A stretch of 55,881 bases of DNA from Solobacterium sp. (GTDB lineage Bacteria; Bacillota_I; Bacilli_A; Erysipelotrichales; Erysipelotrichaceae), in the NCBI GenBank assembly GCA_017459725.1, contig JAFUCL010000070.1, positions 1 through 55,881 on the forward strand. The letters run 5' to 3'. The notes below the pieces were generated by a model. That model saw only the letters and a program-made list of their open reading frames with translations, did not search any database and was not told the origin of the DNA. Shown in pieces: positions 6,867 through 16,107 of the stretch. Numbering within the stretch: position 1 is the first letter of the stretch; every line of letters starts with the position of its first letter. Position numbers and translations under genes: made by a program.

Positions 6867-8729
6867 ATGTCAATGCGCAGAGGATTGGGCGGTCCCGGTG
6901 GCCGTTATCTCACTGAAGAAGAAATGGCCAATAAACCGAAGGTGACAAAGGAACTGCTGGTCAGAGTCTTCTCCTACCTGAAACCGTACTGGAAACAGCT
7001 TCTGCTGGTGCTTGCGGCAATCGCAGCTTCGTCTGTGTTCAGTCTGTATCCTTCCATTCTGACCGGACGCATCATTGATGAAGGTCTGATCGGCCGGGAT
7101 CTGAATGCCCTGATCAAACTGATTATCCTGTCCCTGGCGGTAACATTTGGCGCCAACCTGATCGGGGTGCTGGAAAGCTACATGAATACATGGATTGCCC
7201 AGCATATTACATTTGATATGCGGAATACCATGTTCCGGCATCTGCAGCAGATGTCGCAGCGTTTCTTCACCAGCAACAACCAGGGTGACATCATCACCCG
7301 CATGACCAGTGATATCTCCGGTGTGCAGATGGTGATCACCAATACCTTCACGAGTATTCTTTCCAACTCGATTACCCTGATCATTGCCCTGATTGCCATG
7401 TACCGGAAAAACTGGGTGCTGGCGACCATCGGCATCATCATCGTTCCGCTGTTCACGATCCCCACCCGCAGTGCCGGCAAAACCAGATGGAATCTGACCA
7501 GAGAGGCACAGGAATGCAGTGATGAGATCAACGGTATTCTGAATGAAACGCTCTCTGTCAGCGGACAGATGCTTGTTAAACTCTTCTGCCGTGAAGAAGC
7601 CGAATACCAGAAGTATGAAAAGGCCAATGAGCGGATGATCAAGCTGAATATCAAGGAGAGCATGGCAGGACGCTGGTTCCGGGTTGTAATCAGCACGTTC
7701 ACAAGCATCGGACCGATGCTGCTGTACCTGGTCGGCGGTATCCTCATGATGAAGTATGATTCCAATCTTACCGTCGGTGATATCACGGTGCTGGTGGCAC
7801 TGCTCGGCAGGATGTACGGTCCGGTCAACAGTCTGCTGAATATCCAGGTGGAATGGATCCGTTCCATGGCTCTGTTCACCCGTATCTTCGAATACTTTGA
7901 CATGCCGGTGGAAATCAAAAACAAAGAGAATGCTCTGGTTCCAAAAGAAGCGCACGGCAATGTGTCCTTTGAAAACGTCTGCTTCCACTATGATCCGGAA
8001 CGTGAAATCCTGAAGGATGTCAGCTTCACTCTTGAAAGCGGCCACAGCATTGCCATTGTCGGACCTTCCGGCTCCGGCAAGAGTACGATGATCAACCTGA
8101 TTCCGCGTCTCTACGATGTAACGGCAGGCTCGGTGAAGTTCGACGGTGTGGATGTCCGTGATCTTGATCTTGTTTATCTGCGCAGCAACATCGGTGTGGT
8201 TACGCAGGATACGTATCTTTTCAACGGCACGATCCGTGACAATCTGCTGTACGCCAAACCGGATGCGAGCGAAGAAGAACTGATCGAAGCCTGCAAAAAG
8301 GCCAATATCCACGACTTCATTACAGCTCAGCCGGAGGGATACGATACTATTGTCGGCAACCGCGGTCTGAAACTGTCCGGAGGTGAAAAACAGAGAGTAT
8401 CCATTGCCAGAGTCCTGCTCAAGGACCCGGCTCTGCTCATCTTTGATGAAGCGACTGCCTCACTGGATTCCATCTCGGAGGCAAAAATCCAGGAAGCCAT
8501 TGATCCGCTGGTTGACTCCAGAACCAGCATTCTGATTGCGCACCGGCTTTCCACAATTCTTGCGGCAGATGAGATTCTGGTGGTGAAGGACGGTGAAATC
8601 GTTGAGCGCGGAAGACACTCCGATCTTGTACAGGCAGGCGGTGTATATACCGAACTATATGAGACGCAGTTTGCTAAAGCAGCTGAGCTGGAACGGCAGG
8701 TACGTGAGGAACAGCTTGCGGCCGCATAA
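6867..8729 (+). CDS. ABC multidrug-type exporter, fused membrane and ATPase domains
   Basis: A 620-residue half-transporter of the MsbA/BmrA type that would work as a homodimer, exporting drugs, lipids or peptides. Residues about 45-330 hold six transmembrane helices. The ATPase domain follows, with GPSGSGKST (Walker A, about 398-406), the Q-loop in GVVTQDTYLFNGTIRDN, the LSGGEKQR signature, LLIFDEATASLD (Walker B) and the AHRLS switch histidine. The start is ATG 6867, 10 bases after AGGAGG at 6851-6856; a longer in-frame ORF would overlap marR. No partner half-transporter is adjacent. Control is probably through the MarR operators. Confidence 0.9.
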   Translation: MSMRRGLGGPGGRYLTEEEMANKPKVTKELLVRVFSYLKPYWKQLLLVLAAIAASSVFSLYPSILTGRIIDEGLIGRDLNALIKLIILSLAVTFGANLIGVLESYMNTWIAQHITFDMRNTMFRHLQQMSQRFFTSNNQGDIITRMTSDISGVQMVITNTFTSILSNSITLIIALIAMYRKNWVLATIGIIIVPLFTIPTRSAGKTRWNLTREAQECSDEINGILNETLSVSGQMLVKLFCREEAEYQKYEKANERMIKLNIKESMAGRWFRVVISTFTSIGPMLLYLVGGILMMKYDSNLTVGDITVLVALLGRMYGPVNSLLNIQVEWIRSMALFTRIFEYFDMPVEIKNKENALVPKEAHGNVSFENVCFHYDPEREILKDVSFTLESGHSIAIVGPSGSGKSTMINLIPRLYDVTAGSVKFDGVDVRDLDLVYLRSNIGVVTQDTYLFNGTIRDNLLYAKPDASEEELIEACKKANIHDFITAQPEGYDTIVGNRGLKLSGGEKQRVSIARVLLKDPALLIFDEATASLDSISEAKIQEAIDPLVDSRTSILIAHRLSTILAADEILVVKDGEIVERGRHSDLVQAGGVYTELYETQFAKAAELERQVREEQLAAA

Positions 8730-8754
8730 CATTCCTAATCATCTGAATGACCTG

Positions 8755-8785
8755 ACGGACTCCGGATACCGGAGCCCGTTTTATT
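8755..8785 (+). terminator. Terminator of the marR-ABC operon
   Basis: ACGGACTCCGG and CCGGAGCCCGT pair with one mismatch around a 3-base loop, followed by TTTATTT. Confidence 0.75.
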
Positions 8786-8839
8786 TCGCCGTTTGCGTTT
8801 ATTAGACGAAAAAAATGAAATTCCCGTGAAAAACAGGAT

Positions 8840-8848
8840 TGCTATATT
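8840..8848 (+). promoter_or_regulatory. Extended -10 promoter of the binding-protein operon
   Basis: TGCTATATT is an extended -10 element 65 bases before the start codon at 8914. The -35 region (TTCCCG, 8821-8826) is poor. No clear dyad is seen nearby. Confidence 0.45.
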
Positions 8849-8913
8849 TTAATTGCTCGAGTTAAAGAAGTTTCACCAGCAGACAATTTGCAAACCAACT
8901 TTCAGGAGGGAAA

Positions 8914-10617
8914 ATGAAAAAGTTATTCAACACAGCTTTGAGCGCATTGCTCGCTCTCAGTCTGGCTGCATGCGGATCCGGCGAATCGGCAGCCGGTACA
9001 GAATCAGGCTCTTCCACCACAGCAGCTTCTTCCGAACCCGTCGCAACAGTCGCAGCTACAGAAGGCAAGACGGAAGGTGAAAAGGCAGCCGGTCAGGTTG
9101 ACAAGATTACAGTCGCACTGACAAACAATTCCTTCGAAACCGGTCCTTTCGGTAAACCGAGCGGTGCCCGTGACTGGTTCAACACCAATCTGTACGCAAC
9201 TCTGTATTACGCACCTTATTTCGGTGCAACCATCGATGAACTGCAGCCGTGGGTAGCTAAATCAATGACAAAGATTGATGATCTTACCTACGAATTCGAA
9301 ATCCGCGACAATGTTGTTGACTCCAAGGGCAACAAGATTACAACAGAAGACATCATCTGGTCCATGGAACAGCTTGCCAAGGTCGCAGAGGATACAACGA
9401 TTGCCAACAACGTTGAATCCATGGAAGCAATTGATGATACACATATGCGCATTAAACTGAAGTTCCTCGGTGAAGGCGTTCTCGAAGGTGTGATTGCCGG
9501 CTACCGTCAGGGATATGTCAGCAAATCCTGGTATGAAAGTGCATCTGACGACGAAAAGGTCAACAATCCTGCAACGACCGGACCGTATGTGATCACTTCC
9601 TATACACCGTCCGCACAGCTTGTTCTTGAAGCAAAGGATGATTACTGGCTCAAGGATGATGGTTCCGAAGACTTCCCGAACGGCGCAAAGCAGAACGTCA
9701 AGGTAATCAACTACACATGCATTACCGAAGCTGCTATGCGTTCCATCGCTCTTGAAAACAAGGAAATCGACGTTACACAGGTAGCCGCAAGCGAACTGAA
9801 GCGTTTCTATGAAAACGGTGCAGCAATCGGTGACTGGAATGTTCTGATTAACGGCGGCAACATGTATTCCGCAATTTTCCTGAACATGGATGAGAACAGC
9901 ACATCTCCGCTGGCAACAGACGAAAACCTCAGAAAGGCAGTTCTGTACTCCATCAATCCTGAAGATATTCTGTTCGCAACAGGTGCGAATCTGACCACAG
10001 GTAAAGTTGTCAACTCCCTCGGTACACCGTCCATGAGCGGTTACAACACCGCATGGGATGACAACCCTGCTTACGGTTATGATCCTGCCAAGGCTAAGGA
10101 ATGCTATGAAGCTTCCGGACATAAGCCGGGTGAAGTTACAGTCCGTTTCCTGAGCCGTACCACAACCGGTGATTCCGTACACTCCGTCTTCCTCGCACAG
10201 CTGCAGGAAGCAGGCTTCAATGTCGAACTGCTTGACTTTGACCAGGCTCTGTTCAACCAGTACAAGTTTGATTCCACACAGTGGGATATCATCTATGACT
10301 CCAAGGGTGCATCCGGTCCGATTACATCCGGCTGGGATAACCTCTTCAATCCTGCAGGCTACTCCAACGGTTCTGTCTGCTTCACACATGATGACAAACT
10401 CGTTGAACTTGTCCAGAAAGCATTCCAGTCCGGTGATGCGGCTGACATTGAGGAAGCAAACACCTACATCAATGAGCTTGCACTCGGCAAAGGCATCTCC
10501 ATGTCACTGAAGTTCACGGTTGGCCAGAGCGGCATCCTTGAACTCACCCCGACAAGCTGCTTCAATCCGTGCGTCAATGCGTACGTATTCGCAGCAGACT
10601 ACAAATCAGTCAAGTAA
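8914..10617 (+). CDS. Extracellular solute-binding lipoprotein, family 5 (OppA/DppA type)
   Basis: A 567-residue lipoprotein. The signal MKKLFNTALSALLALSLAAC ends in a lipobox with Cys20 as the lipidated residue, followed by a low-complexity Ser/Ala/Glu/Thr linker to about residue 70. The rest matches family 5 binding proteins: ITTEDIIWSMEQLAKV, TGPYVITSYTPSAQLVLEAKDDYW, AIFLNMDENS, LRKAVLYSINPEDIL and the DWNV/QWDIIYD segments. Such proteins deliver peptides, opines or nickel to Opp/Dpp permeases, yet no permease or ATPase gene is adjacent. It leads a probable operon with two MBL proteins and a hydrolase, so its ligand may be their substrate. A strong CAGGAGG site precedes the ATG. Confidence 0.9.
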   Translation: MKKLFNTALSALLALSLAACGSGESAAGTESGSSTTAASSEPVATVAATEGKTEGEKAAGQVDKITVALTNNSFETGPFGKPSGARDWFNTNLYATLYYAPYFGATIDELQPWVAKSMTKIDDLTYEFEIRDNVVDSKGNKITTEDIIWSMEQLAKVAEDTTIANNVESMEAIDDTHMRIKLKFLGEGVLEGVIAGYRQGYVSKSWYESASDDEKVNNPATTGPYVITSYTPSAQLVLEAKDDYWLKDDGSEDFPNGAKQNVKVINYTCITEAAMRSIALENKEIDVTQVAASELKRFYENGAAIGDWNVLINGGNMYSAIFLNMDENSTSPLATDENLRKAVLYSINPEDILFATGANLTTGKVVNSLGTPSMSGYNTAWDDNPAYGYDPAKAKECYEASGHKPGEVTVRFLSRTTTGDSVHSVFLAQLQEAGFNVELLDFDQALFNQYKFDSTQWDIIYDSKGASGPITSGWDNLFNPAGYSNGSVCFTHDDKLVELVQKAFQSGDAADIEEANTYINELALGKGISMSLKFTVGQSGILELTPTSCFNPCVNAYVFAADYKSVK

Positions 10618-10632
10618 CACATAACTCGAACC

Positions 10633-10666
10633 GCGAAAGGGCGGGCAGCATTGGCCCGCCTTTCGC
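10633..10666 (+). other. Strong hairpin without U-tract after the binding-protein gene
   Basis: GCGAAAGGGCGGGC and GCCCGCCTTTCGC pair over about 13 base pairs with one bulge around a 6-base loop. No U-run follows (AGTGATGACA), so it looks more like a stabilising or processing hairpin than a full terminator. Such elements often let the binding protein be made in excess over downstream products. Confidence 0.6.
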
Positions 10667-10696
10667 AGTGATGACAAGAGAGGAGAAAACATAATT

Positions 10697-11704
10697 ATGA
10701 ATCAGCCTTCCATCAGAAACAGAATGTTTCCGATCAGATCCGAACTGAAGTCAAAGCGGATCAAATTTGACGGCCCGCAGAATCATATCAGCTGGGCTTT
10801 CATGAAAGAACTTCGTGAAAACAACAAAACCAGAAAGATCTATGACTGTGATCCGTACGTCGAAGTTTATCAGTTCAGGGATAACCTGTACGGTCTGTTC
10901 TCGGAGAACTGCGACGGTATGGGTGATGTATGGATGTATCTCATTGTAGGTCCGGAAAAGGCCCTGCTGATCGATACAGCATACGGACTCGGCGATACAA
11001 AAGCACTGGTTGATGAAATCACCGGCGGCAAAGAACTGTATGTCACAAATACACATGATCACTTCGACCATGCGTACGGAAACTGCCGCTTCGGAAAAGT
11101 ATACGTGCATGAAAACCTGGTGCCCGCCATTGCCAATCAGAATGCGCATATGTGGGATTATCTGTTTGACGGATTCGGTGACAATATCTGGCTTGATTTT
11201 GATCCGAAGGACCTGCCTGAATTCAAACCGTATGAAATTGTCGGCGTCCCGGACGGATATATCTTTGATCTTGGTGAAGGGTATGAGGTTGAACTGATCA
11301 ACTGCAACGGGCACGGCGGAGACGGCGCCGCAATGTTCCTGGACAAGCACAACCGTATTCTGTTCCCCGGTGACAATATCTGCAGCGATGTATCGGGATG
11401 CGGAAGCGTCAGCTGGCCGGTGGAAGAGAGCTCCATGGGCAAATACAGAGCATGCCTGCGCAAACTGGTGGCGGAGCGCATGGATGAGTTTGACTGGATC
11501 TTCCCGCAGCACTTCATGAATGATCTGGAAGCCAATCTGCTGCCGAACATACTGGATACGGTGGAGGAAATCTGCCGCAATCCGTACAACTATGACTATA
11601 AACAGGAAACATACGGAAAAATGCGCGGTCAGAAGCGCACACGTTATTTCAAGCACATCAAAGGTTTCAGTGTGATCGGCTACGGCATTGAGCCGAAAAA
11701 GTAA
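10697..11704 (+). CDS. MBL-fold hydrolase with intact metal motif
   Basis: A 335-residue metallo-beta-lactamase-fold protein. The motif THDHFDH gives H120, H122, D124 and H125. Further candidate ligands are H in CNGHGGDG, D in FPGDNICSD and H in FPQHFM. A long N-terminal extension (residues 1-60, with GPQNHISWAFMKELRE) precedes the core and is shared with the next gene product. No signal peptide is seen, so it acts in the cytoplasm. It begins 31 bases after the hairpin at 10633-10666, behind AGAGGAG. Substrate unknown; lactone, amide or ester hydrolysis is plausible for the fold. Confidence 0.85.
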   Translation: MNQPSIRNRMFPIRSELKSKRIKFDGPQNHISWAFMKELRENNKTRKIYDCDPYVEVYQFRDNLYGLFSENCDGMGDVWMYLIVGPEKALLIDTAYGLGDTKALVDEITGGKELYVTNTHDHFDHAYGNCRFGKVYVHENLVPAIANQNAHMWDYLFDGFGDNIWLDFDPKDLPEFKPYEIVGVPDGYIFDLGEGYEVELINCNGHGGDGAAMFLDKHNRILFPGDNICSDVSGCGSVSWPVEESSMGKYRACLRKLVAERMDEFDWIFPQHFMNDLEANLLPNILDTVEEICRNPYNYDYKQETYGKMRGQKRTRYFKHIKGFSVIGYGIEPKK

Positions 11705-11717
11705 GGAGAAGCGGAAT

Positions 11718-12752
11718 ATGATTGACAGAATGCCTCCGATTAAAGGACAGTCCAAAGCAAAGAGACTGAAGTGGGGAGCTCCCCAGAACCAGATTTCCTG
11801 GGCATATATGAAGATGCTCAGAGAAGGCAATAAAACCTGCAAGGTATATGACTGCAACCCCTATGTTGAGGTGTATCAGTTCCGTGAGAACATGTACGGT
11901 CTGTTCAACCAGAACAATGACGGTGCCGGTGATGTATGGATGTATGTCACGGTCGGTCCGGAGAAAGCGTTTGTGGTTGATACGGCCTGCGGACTCGGGG
12001 ATCAGAGAGCACTGATCGATGAACTGACCGGCGGGAAGGAACTGATCGTCGTGAATACACATCTGGGACCGGATCATTCCTACGGCAATACCCGGTTTGA
12101 AAAGGTCTACTGCCACGAATATGAAAAGCCGTCCATTGCCAAGGCAGTCAACCCGCATATGTTTGACTATCTCTTCGATGAGAACGGCAATAATATCTGG
12201 CTTGATTTTGACCGTAAGGATCTTCCCGAATACAAAGAGTATGAACTGATCGGTGTACCGGATGGTACTACATGGAATCTCGGCGGTGATCATGAGATCG
12301 AACTGATCTGGATGGGCGGTCACGGTTCCGGCGGTCATGCCATGTATCTTGATAAGAAGAACAGACTGATCTTTGCCGGTGATGATGTCTGCAGCGATGT
12401 GATCGGCTGCGGCTCCGGCGGCCGTGAAGGCAATCCGTACCGGTGCTACTGCAATCTGGAAACATACCGTGACAATCTTAAGAAGCTTGTGGAAAGACTC
12501 GATGAGTTTGATTACATCTTCCCGGGCCACTTCATGGTCAATCTGGAAAGCACGCTGTTCCTGAATATTCTGGATACGCTGAATGCAGTAATTGCGGATC
12601 CCGAATGCTATGATTACAAGGAAGAGAGTGTCGGCGGCAAAGGCGGCAAGCCTTCCCTCCGGTATTACAAGTATGTGGAAGGATTCGGCACCATGGCATA
12701 TTCCATGGAGGGTGTGTATAAACCGGACACATCGGAACAAGAGAAAAAATGA
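11718..12752 (+). CDS. MBL-fold paralogue with a degenerate metal motif
   Basis: A 344-residue protein clearly paralogous to the preceding gene product along its whole length (shared WDYLFD/FDYLFD, NIWLDFD and CSDV segments). The metal motif reads THLGPDH: H115, D119 and H120 remain, but the second histidine of HxHxDH is glycine (G117). Other positions are kept (GGHGSGG, FAGDDVCSD, FPGHFM). It may bind one metal, use a different ligand, or be a non-catalytic partner of the intact paralogue. The start is ATG 11718 behind AAGGAGA; the longer in-frame ORF would overlap the upstream gene. The last four bases overlap the next gene (ATGA). Confidence 0.85.
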   Translation: MIDRMPPIKGQSKAKRLKWGAPQNQISWAYMKMLREGNKTCKVYDCNPYVEVYQFRENMYGLFNQNNDGAGDVWMYVTVGPEKAFVVDTACGLGDQRALIDELTGGKELIVVNTHLGPDHSYGNTRFEKVYCHEYEKPSIAKAVNPHMFDYLFDENGNNIWLDFDRKDLPEYKEYELIGVPDGTTWNLGGDHEIELIWMGGHGSGGHAMYLDKKNRLIFAGDDVCSDVIGCGSGGREGNPYRCYCNLETYRDNLKKLVERLDEFDYIFPGHFMVNLESTLFLNILDTLNAVIADPECYDYKEESVGGKGGKPSLRYYKYVEGFGTMAYSMEGVYKPDTSEQEKK

Positions 12753-14026
12753 CAGAGAAACTTTACGAAATCCGCAGTGAATTCAAGAGTTTCAACGGTG
12801 ACGGCTGCGGGAACAATGGTACACAGATGGCGGTTTACTATCCGCTGGAAAAGACAGAGCGTACAAAGATTGCGGTGCTGGCAATGCATCAGAGCAACTA
12901 TATGGGATTTTCACCGATGGTGGAGATGGCTAAGCGCGGCTTCATTGCGGCCGGTATCGGTCTCAAAAACAGAAGCAGAAAAGTGCGGGATGCCAATCCG
13001 AAGTACTGGCTGGAGGAATGCAGTGTCTGTATTGATTATCTGAAGAGCATTCCCGGGGTTGAGAAAGTCGTACTGATGGCGCACAGCCAGGGCGGCTGTA
13101 TGTTAAGCGCATACCAGTATATTGCGGAAAACGGCACGGACAGATTCAGAAATGACGGCAGAACAATTCCGTTCCCCGAAGTGGAGAAACTGACACCGGC
13201 AGACGGACTGATGCTGCTGGACGGCAATTACGGCATTATGGACGTCATGGCGCTTGATCCGGCTGTACGCACACTGGACAACGGCTACAGCAGAATTCCG
13301 GAACTTGATCTGTACAACCCGGACAACGGCTATGATCCTGCCAGAACCAACCAGACGTATCCGGAGGAATTTGCCGTGCGCTTCCAGAGAGCCCAGGTTG
13401 CTTATTACAAAGAGCTGCTGGCCATGGCCAAAGAACGCTATGAAAAGATCAAAGCAGGACGCGGACAGTTCCTGGATGATGAGATTATCTTTATTCCGGG
13501 AGCCGGCGGCGGTTCCTCCAACAACAAACTGTTCTGCCAGGACAGCAGATGGCTGGGAAGAACGGCAAAACCCAGAAAGCTTCTGCACGCAGACGGAACA
13601 ATCACGGAAGAAGTCGTTTACACAAACCGTACGACCGGTCATTCCACACCTTCTGATCTCATGAACGGAGGCCAGCTGGCAAGTGTGAAATACCTGCTGC
13701 AGACAGAACTGCGGTTTGATGATGACTGGGGCTATGATGAATGTTTCATCCACGGTATGGATGAGAAATTCAATTACCTCTCCACCCGTGAAAACGTCAA
13801 AGGCATTCATGTGCCGCTGCTGTGTGAAGGCAACCAGGCAAGCCATGAATTCGTAAACATGGAAATCACATATGAGAATGCGGTCAGTGCGGATAAAGAT
13901 TACATTGCCCTGGCCGGTTCCAGGCATGACTTCACCCCGGTATCACCGGAGTTCGGTGATGTGCTCAGTGCCGTGTCGGATTACTTTGCGGCATGGCTGG
14001 CCAAACCGGGAAGATTCATTGACTGA
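12749..14026 (+). CDS. Alpha/beta hydrolase
   Basis: A 425-residue soluble protein with an alpha/beta-hydrolase core. LAMHQSNYMGFSP (oxyanion-hole side) and the nucleophile elbow AHSQGG with S113 are clear, and the C-terminal GSRHDF histidine could complete the triad. A large middle section (about residues 140-340) is not recognised and may form a lid or extra domain. No signal peptide. The ATGA overlap with the second MBL gene indicates translational coupling, so the product is made with that protein. An esterase, lactonase or amidase role fits the fold, but the substrate is unknown. Confidence 0.75.
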   Translation: MTEKLYEIRSEFKSFNGDGCGNNGTQMAVYYPLEKTERTKIAVLAMHQSNYMGFSPMVEMAKRGFIAAGIGLKNRSRKVRDANPKYWLEECSVCIDYLKSIPGVEKVVLMAHSQGGCMLSAYQYIAENGTDRFRNDGRTIPFPEVEKLTPADGLMLLDGNYGIMDVMALDPAVRTLDNGYSRIPELDLYNPDNGYDPARTNQTYPEEFAVRFQRAQVAYYKELLAMAKERYEKIKAGRGQFLDDEIIFIPGAGGGSSNNKLFCQDSRWLGRTAKPRKLLHADGTITEEVVYTNRTTGHSTPSDLMNGGQLASVKYLLQTELRFDDDWGYDECFIHGMDEKFNYLSTRENVKGIHVPLLCEGNQASHEFVNMEITYENAVSADKDYIALAGSRHDFTPVSPEFGDVLSAVSDYFAAWLAKPGRFID

Positions 14027-14033
14027 ACATAAG

Positions 14034-14063
14034 AAAAGGTGCTCATCGGTCGAGCACCTTTTT
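14034..14063. terminator. Bidirectional terminator overlapping the regulator's stop codon
   Basis: AAAAGGTGCTC (14034-14044) and GAGCACCTTTT (14052-14062) form an 11-base-pair stem with a 7-base loop. It ends the hydrolase operon on the plus strand. On the minus strand it contains the last codons and TGA (14045-14043) of the convergent regulator. Confidence 0.85.
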
Positions 14064-16001
14064 CATATAGCGGCTGACTGCTTCGGTGTAACTTAATCCG
14101 TACAGACTGTCGAGATCTCCCGGCTGCATATGCATGAATGTTTTCAGGACGGTATTGACAGCTTCCACACTGGCACGGTCGCCATTGCCGTAATTGTAAT
14201 ACAGGAATATCCTGCTCTCTTCCTTTGTCCAGACCACGGTTCTGCGGTTTACAAACACATATACTTCTGCTTCGGGTGAACGGTAGGCATACGGGGACAG
14301 GAAGACAATGCCGCTGAGTCTTTCGGAATCCACCAGATCATCTTTTTTCTGCATGTCTTCAATGAATGCTTCTTTGGGCATACCCGGCTTCACGGCATCA
14401 TACATGAGCGGGAAGAGATCATCTCTCTTCTTAATATTGATATTCACCAGGTTTCCGTCTTTGAATACATTCAGGGCTGCCTGTCTGTGCACGGCTGATA
14501 TATAGGCCTCCATGGCATCGGCGTTGGACTTGTTGCGCAGGAAGTCGAAGGAGATAACCGGGATGGCGGCATTGTTGACATCGCTTGTGGAACTGTCGGT
14601 GACAAGCACGTCATAGCGGTTTGGATCTATTGCATCAATTCCGAAGAATACGGAGGTATCAATGCTTTCAATGTAATAGCTGTATTTTTCCTTTAAACGC
14701 ACGGCAATGTCATCCGCACAAGCCAGACCGTAGATGGATGATACCATGATGCGGAATTTCCGGCTGGGATAATTGTGCTCGTATATTGCCCTGTTGAAGA
14801 TATAGTAACAGCCGTAAATCTGTGCATCCGTCAGGGTGATCCTATACCGGTTCATAAAGAAGCGGGCAAATTCAAAACAGATATCTGCCGTGTAAATGCC
14901 TTCCTTTATAATCGGCGCAAAGCCTTCATAATCATACGGAATCCGGTAGATGATGGAACGGTGCAGGGAGTACAGATAGAATCCCAGTTCATCCACGAGA
15001 CGGTCATCCACGAGATACGCAACGTTGTAACGTATGCCGATCCAGGCCAGTGCTTCATGTGCTTCCGCTGTATATTTCTCATAGTCTTCAGGTGAGATAT
15101 CATCTCTGGAAGTGATGGCGCGGTATGTCTGCATCATCATGCTGAGGGCAAGGATATCCTTTTCATTGTCAGCACTCTGCAGCACGGCAGGCAGTCTGCT
15201 GTACAGAAGCTTTGCGGCTGGCCAGACGATATCGTCTTTTGCCATGCGGATCTGTTCTTCGGTAAAGCTGAGTCTTTCCGCTTCCGGCTGCCGGGTTTTG
15301 GCAATCATCGGATAATAACTGATGCGGGGCAGATACAGCGCTGATACGGTGATATGCTTCAGTTCCTTCTGAAGCTGGATGATCAGCCGGCGGTTGCGGT
15401 GACTGAATGAATTGTCTTCATCGATCATCATGGCCCGGCGGAAGTATTTCTCCGTGGCTTTTTCTGCTTCGGGGAGATACTGGTAGCTCTTCTCGAGATG
15501 CAGAAGACACATGCGTTTGTTCCATTCATCGCCTTCGATCTCCAGACCGTAATTGCGTCTGGTATTCAGGCGCAGCTGAAATTCGGCAAGGAATGTCTGG
15601 ATACGCGGGATTTCACGCAGAATCGTGCTTTTTGACACATACATTCTCTCTGCCAGCTGATCGGTGGAGATGGATTTGGGATATGTCAGCAGGAAGCGCA
15701 CAATGAAATACGCCTTGGCATTGCGGTCAATATCAAGGTAGGAGTACCGCTTCATCTTCCGGTAGTAATTCATGGTAAAAGCAGTTGCTTTTGCATGGTC
15801 GGTGATTTCAAGAGAATATCCCTTTGAAATATACGACCGTATGAGCATACCGTGATCCTGCAGTTCGTCATTCAGCGTAATCATCTCATTTGAGACAGTA
15901 TGAAGGGATACCTGGCAGAAATCACTGATTTTTTTGCCGGATACCGGTTCATCCTGTACTCTGAGGTACGCTAGTATTTTGTTGCCGAGTTCACTGATCA
16001 T
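14043..16001 (-). CDS. Large PRD-type regulator with degenerate PTS EIIB/EIIA-like domains
   Basis: A 652-residue regulator. Residues about 1-65 are a winged-helix domain (KKISDFCQVSLHTVSNEM) and about 85-160 a second, Mga-like helix-turn-helix (STDQLAERMYVSKSTILREI). A PRD-like section around 290-380 includes LYSLHRSIIYRIPY. Residues from about 414 (FRIMVSSIYGLACADDIAVRL) look like an EIIB domain with serine where the phosphocysteine would be. The C-terminal 520-645 looks like an EIIA domain whose histidine position reads FLSPYAY. If so, it senses PTS state or a ligand without phosphate transfer through these domains. Only a weak ribosome binding site precedes ATG 16001. It is convergent with the hydrolase cluster and a candidate regulator of it. 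Confidence 0.75.
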   Translation of the reverse strand: MISELGNKILAYLRVQDEPVSGKKISDFCQVSLHTVSNEMITLNDELQDHGMLIRSYISKGYSLEITDHAKATAFTMNYYRKMKRYSYLDIDRNAKAYFIVRFLLTYPKSISTDQLAERMYVSKSTILREIPRIQTFLAEFQLRLNTRRNYGLEIEGDEWNKRMCLLHLEKSYQYLPEAEKATEKYFRRAMMIDEDNSFSHRNRRLIIQLQKELKHITVSALYLPRISYYPMIAKTRQPEAERLSFTEEQIRMAKDDIVWPAAKLLYSRLPAVLQSADNEKDILALSMMMQTYRAITSRDDISPEDYEKYTAEAHEALAWIGIRYNVAYLVDDRLVDELGFYLYSLHRSIIYRIPYDYEGFAPIIKEGIYTADICFEFARFFMNRYRITLTDAQIYGCYYIFNRAIYEHNYPSRKFRIMVSSIYGLACADDIAVRLKEKYSYYIESIDTSVFFGIDAIDPNRYDVLVTDSSTSDVNNAAIPVISFDFLRNKSNADAMEAYISAVHRQAALNVFKDGNLVNINIKKRDDLFPLMYDAVKPGMPKEAFIEDMQKKDDLVDSERLSGIVFLSPYAYRSPEAEVYVFVNRRTVVWTKEESRIFLYYNYGNGDRASVEAVNTVLKTFMHMQPGDLDSLYGLSYTEAVSRYMKKVLDR

Positions 16002-16079
16002 TATTCATAATTTTATCTTTTTTTCGGATTGATGAAAAGATTGACTGCCTTATGCATACGGGGTACGTTGGTGTGCGCG

Positions 16080-16107
16080 TTGTCTTTTCCATCCATCATG
16101 ATAAAAT
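16080..16107 (+). promoter_or_regulatory. Promoter of trkA-trkH
   Basis: TTGTCT (16080-16085) and TAAAAT (16102-16107) are 16 bases apart, with an extended -10 TG at 16099-16100. Transcription would start some 30 bases before trkA. No c-di-AMP riboswitch can fit in this short leader. Confidence 0.55.

Noticed and set aside
10618..10696. Classical intrinsic terminator after the binding-protein gene
   Set aside because: The hairpin is strong but has no U-tract, so I report it as a hairpin element.
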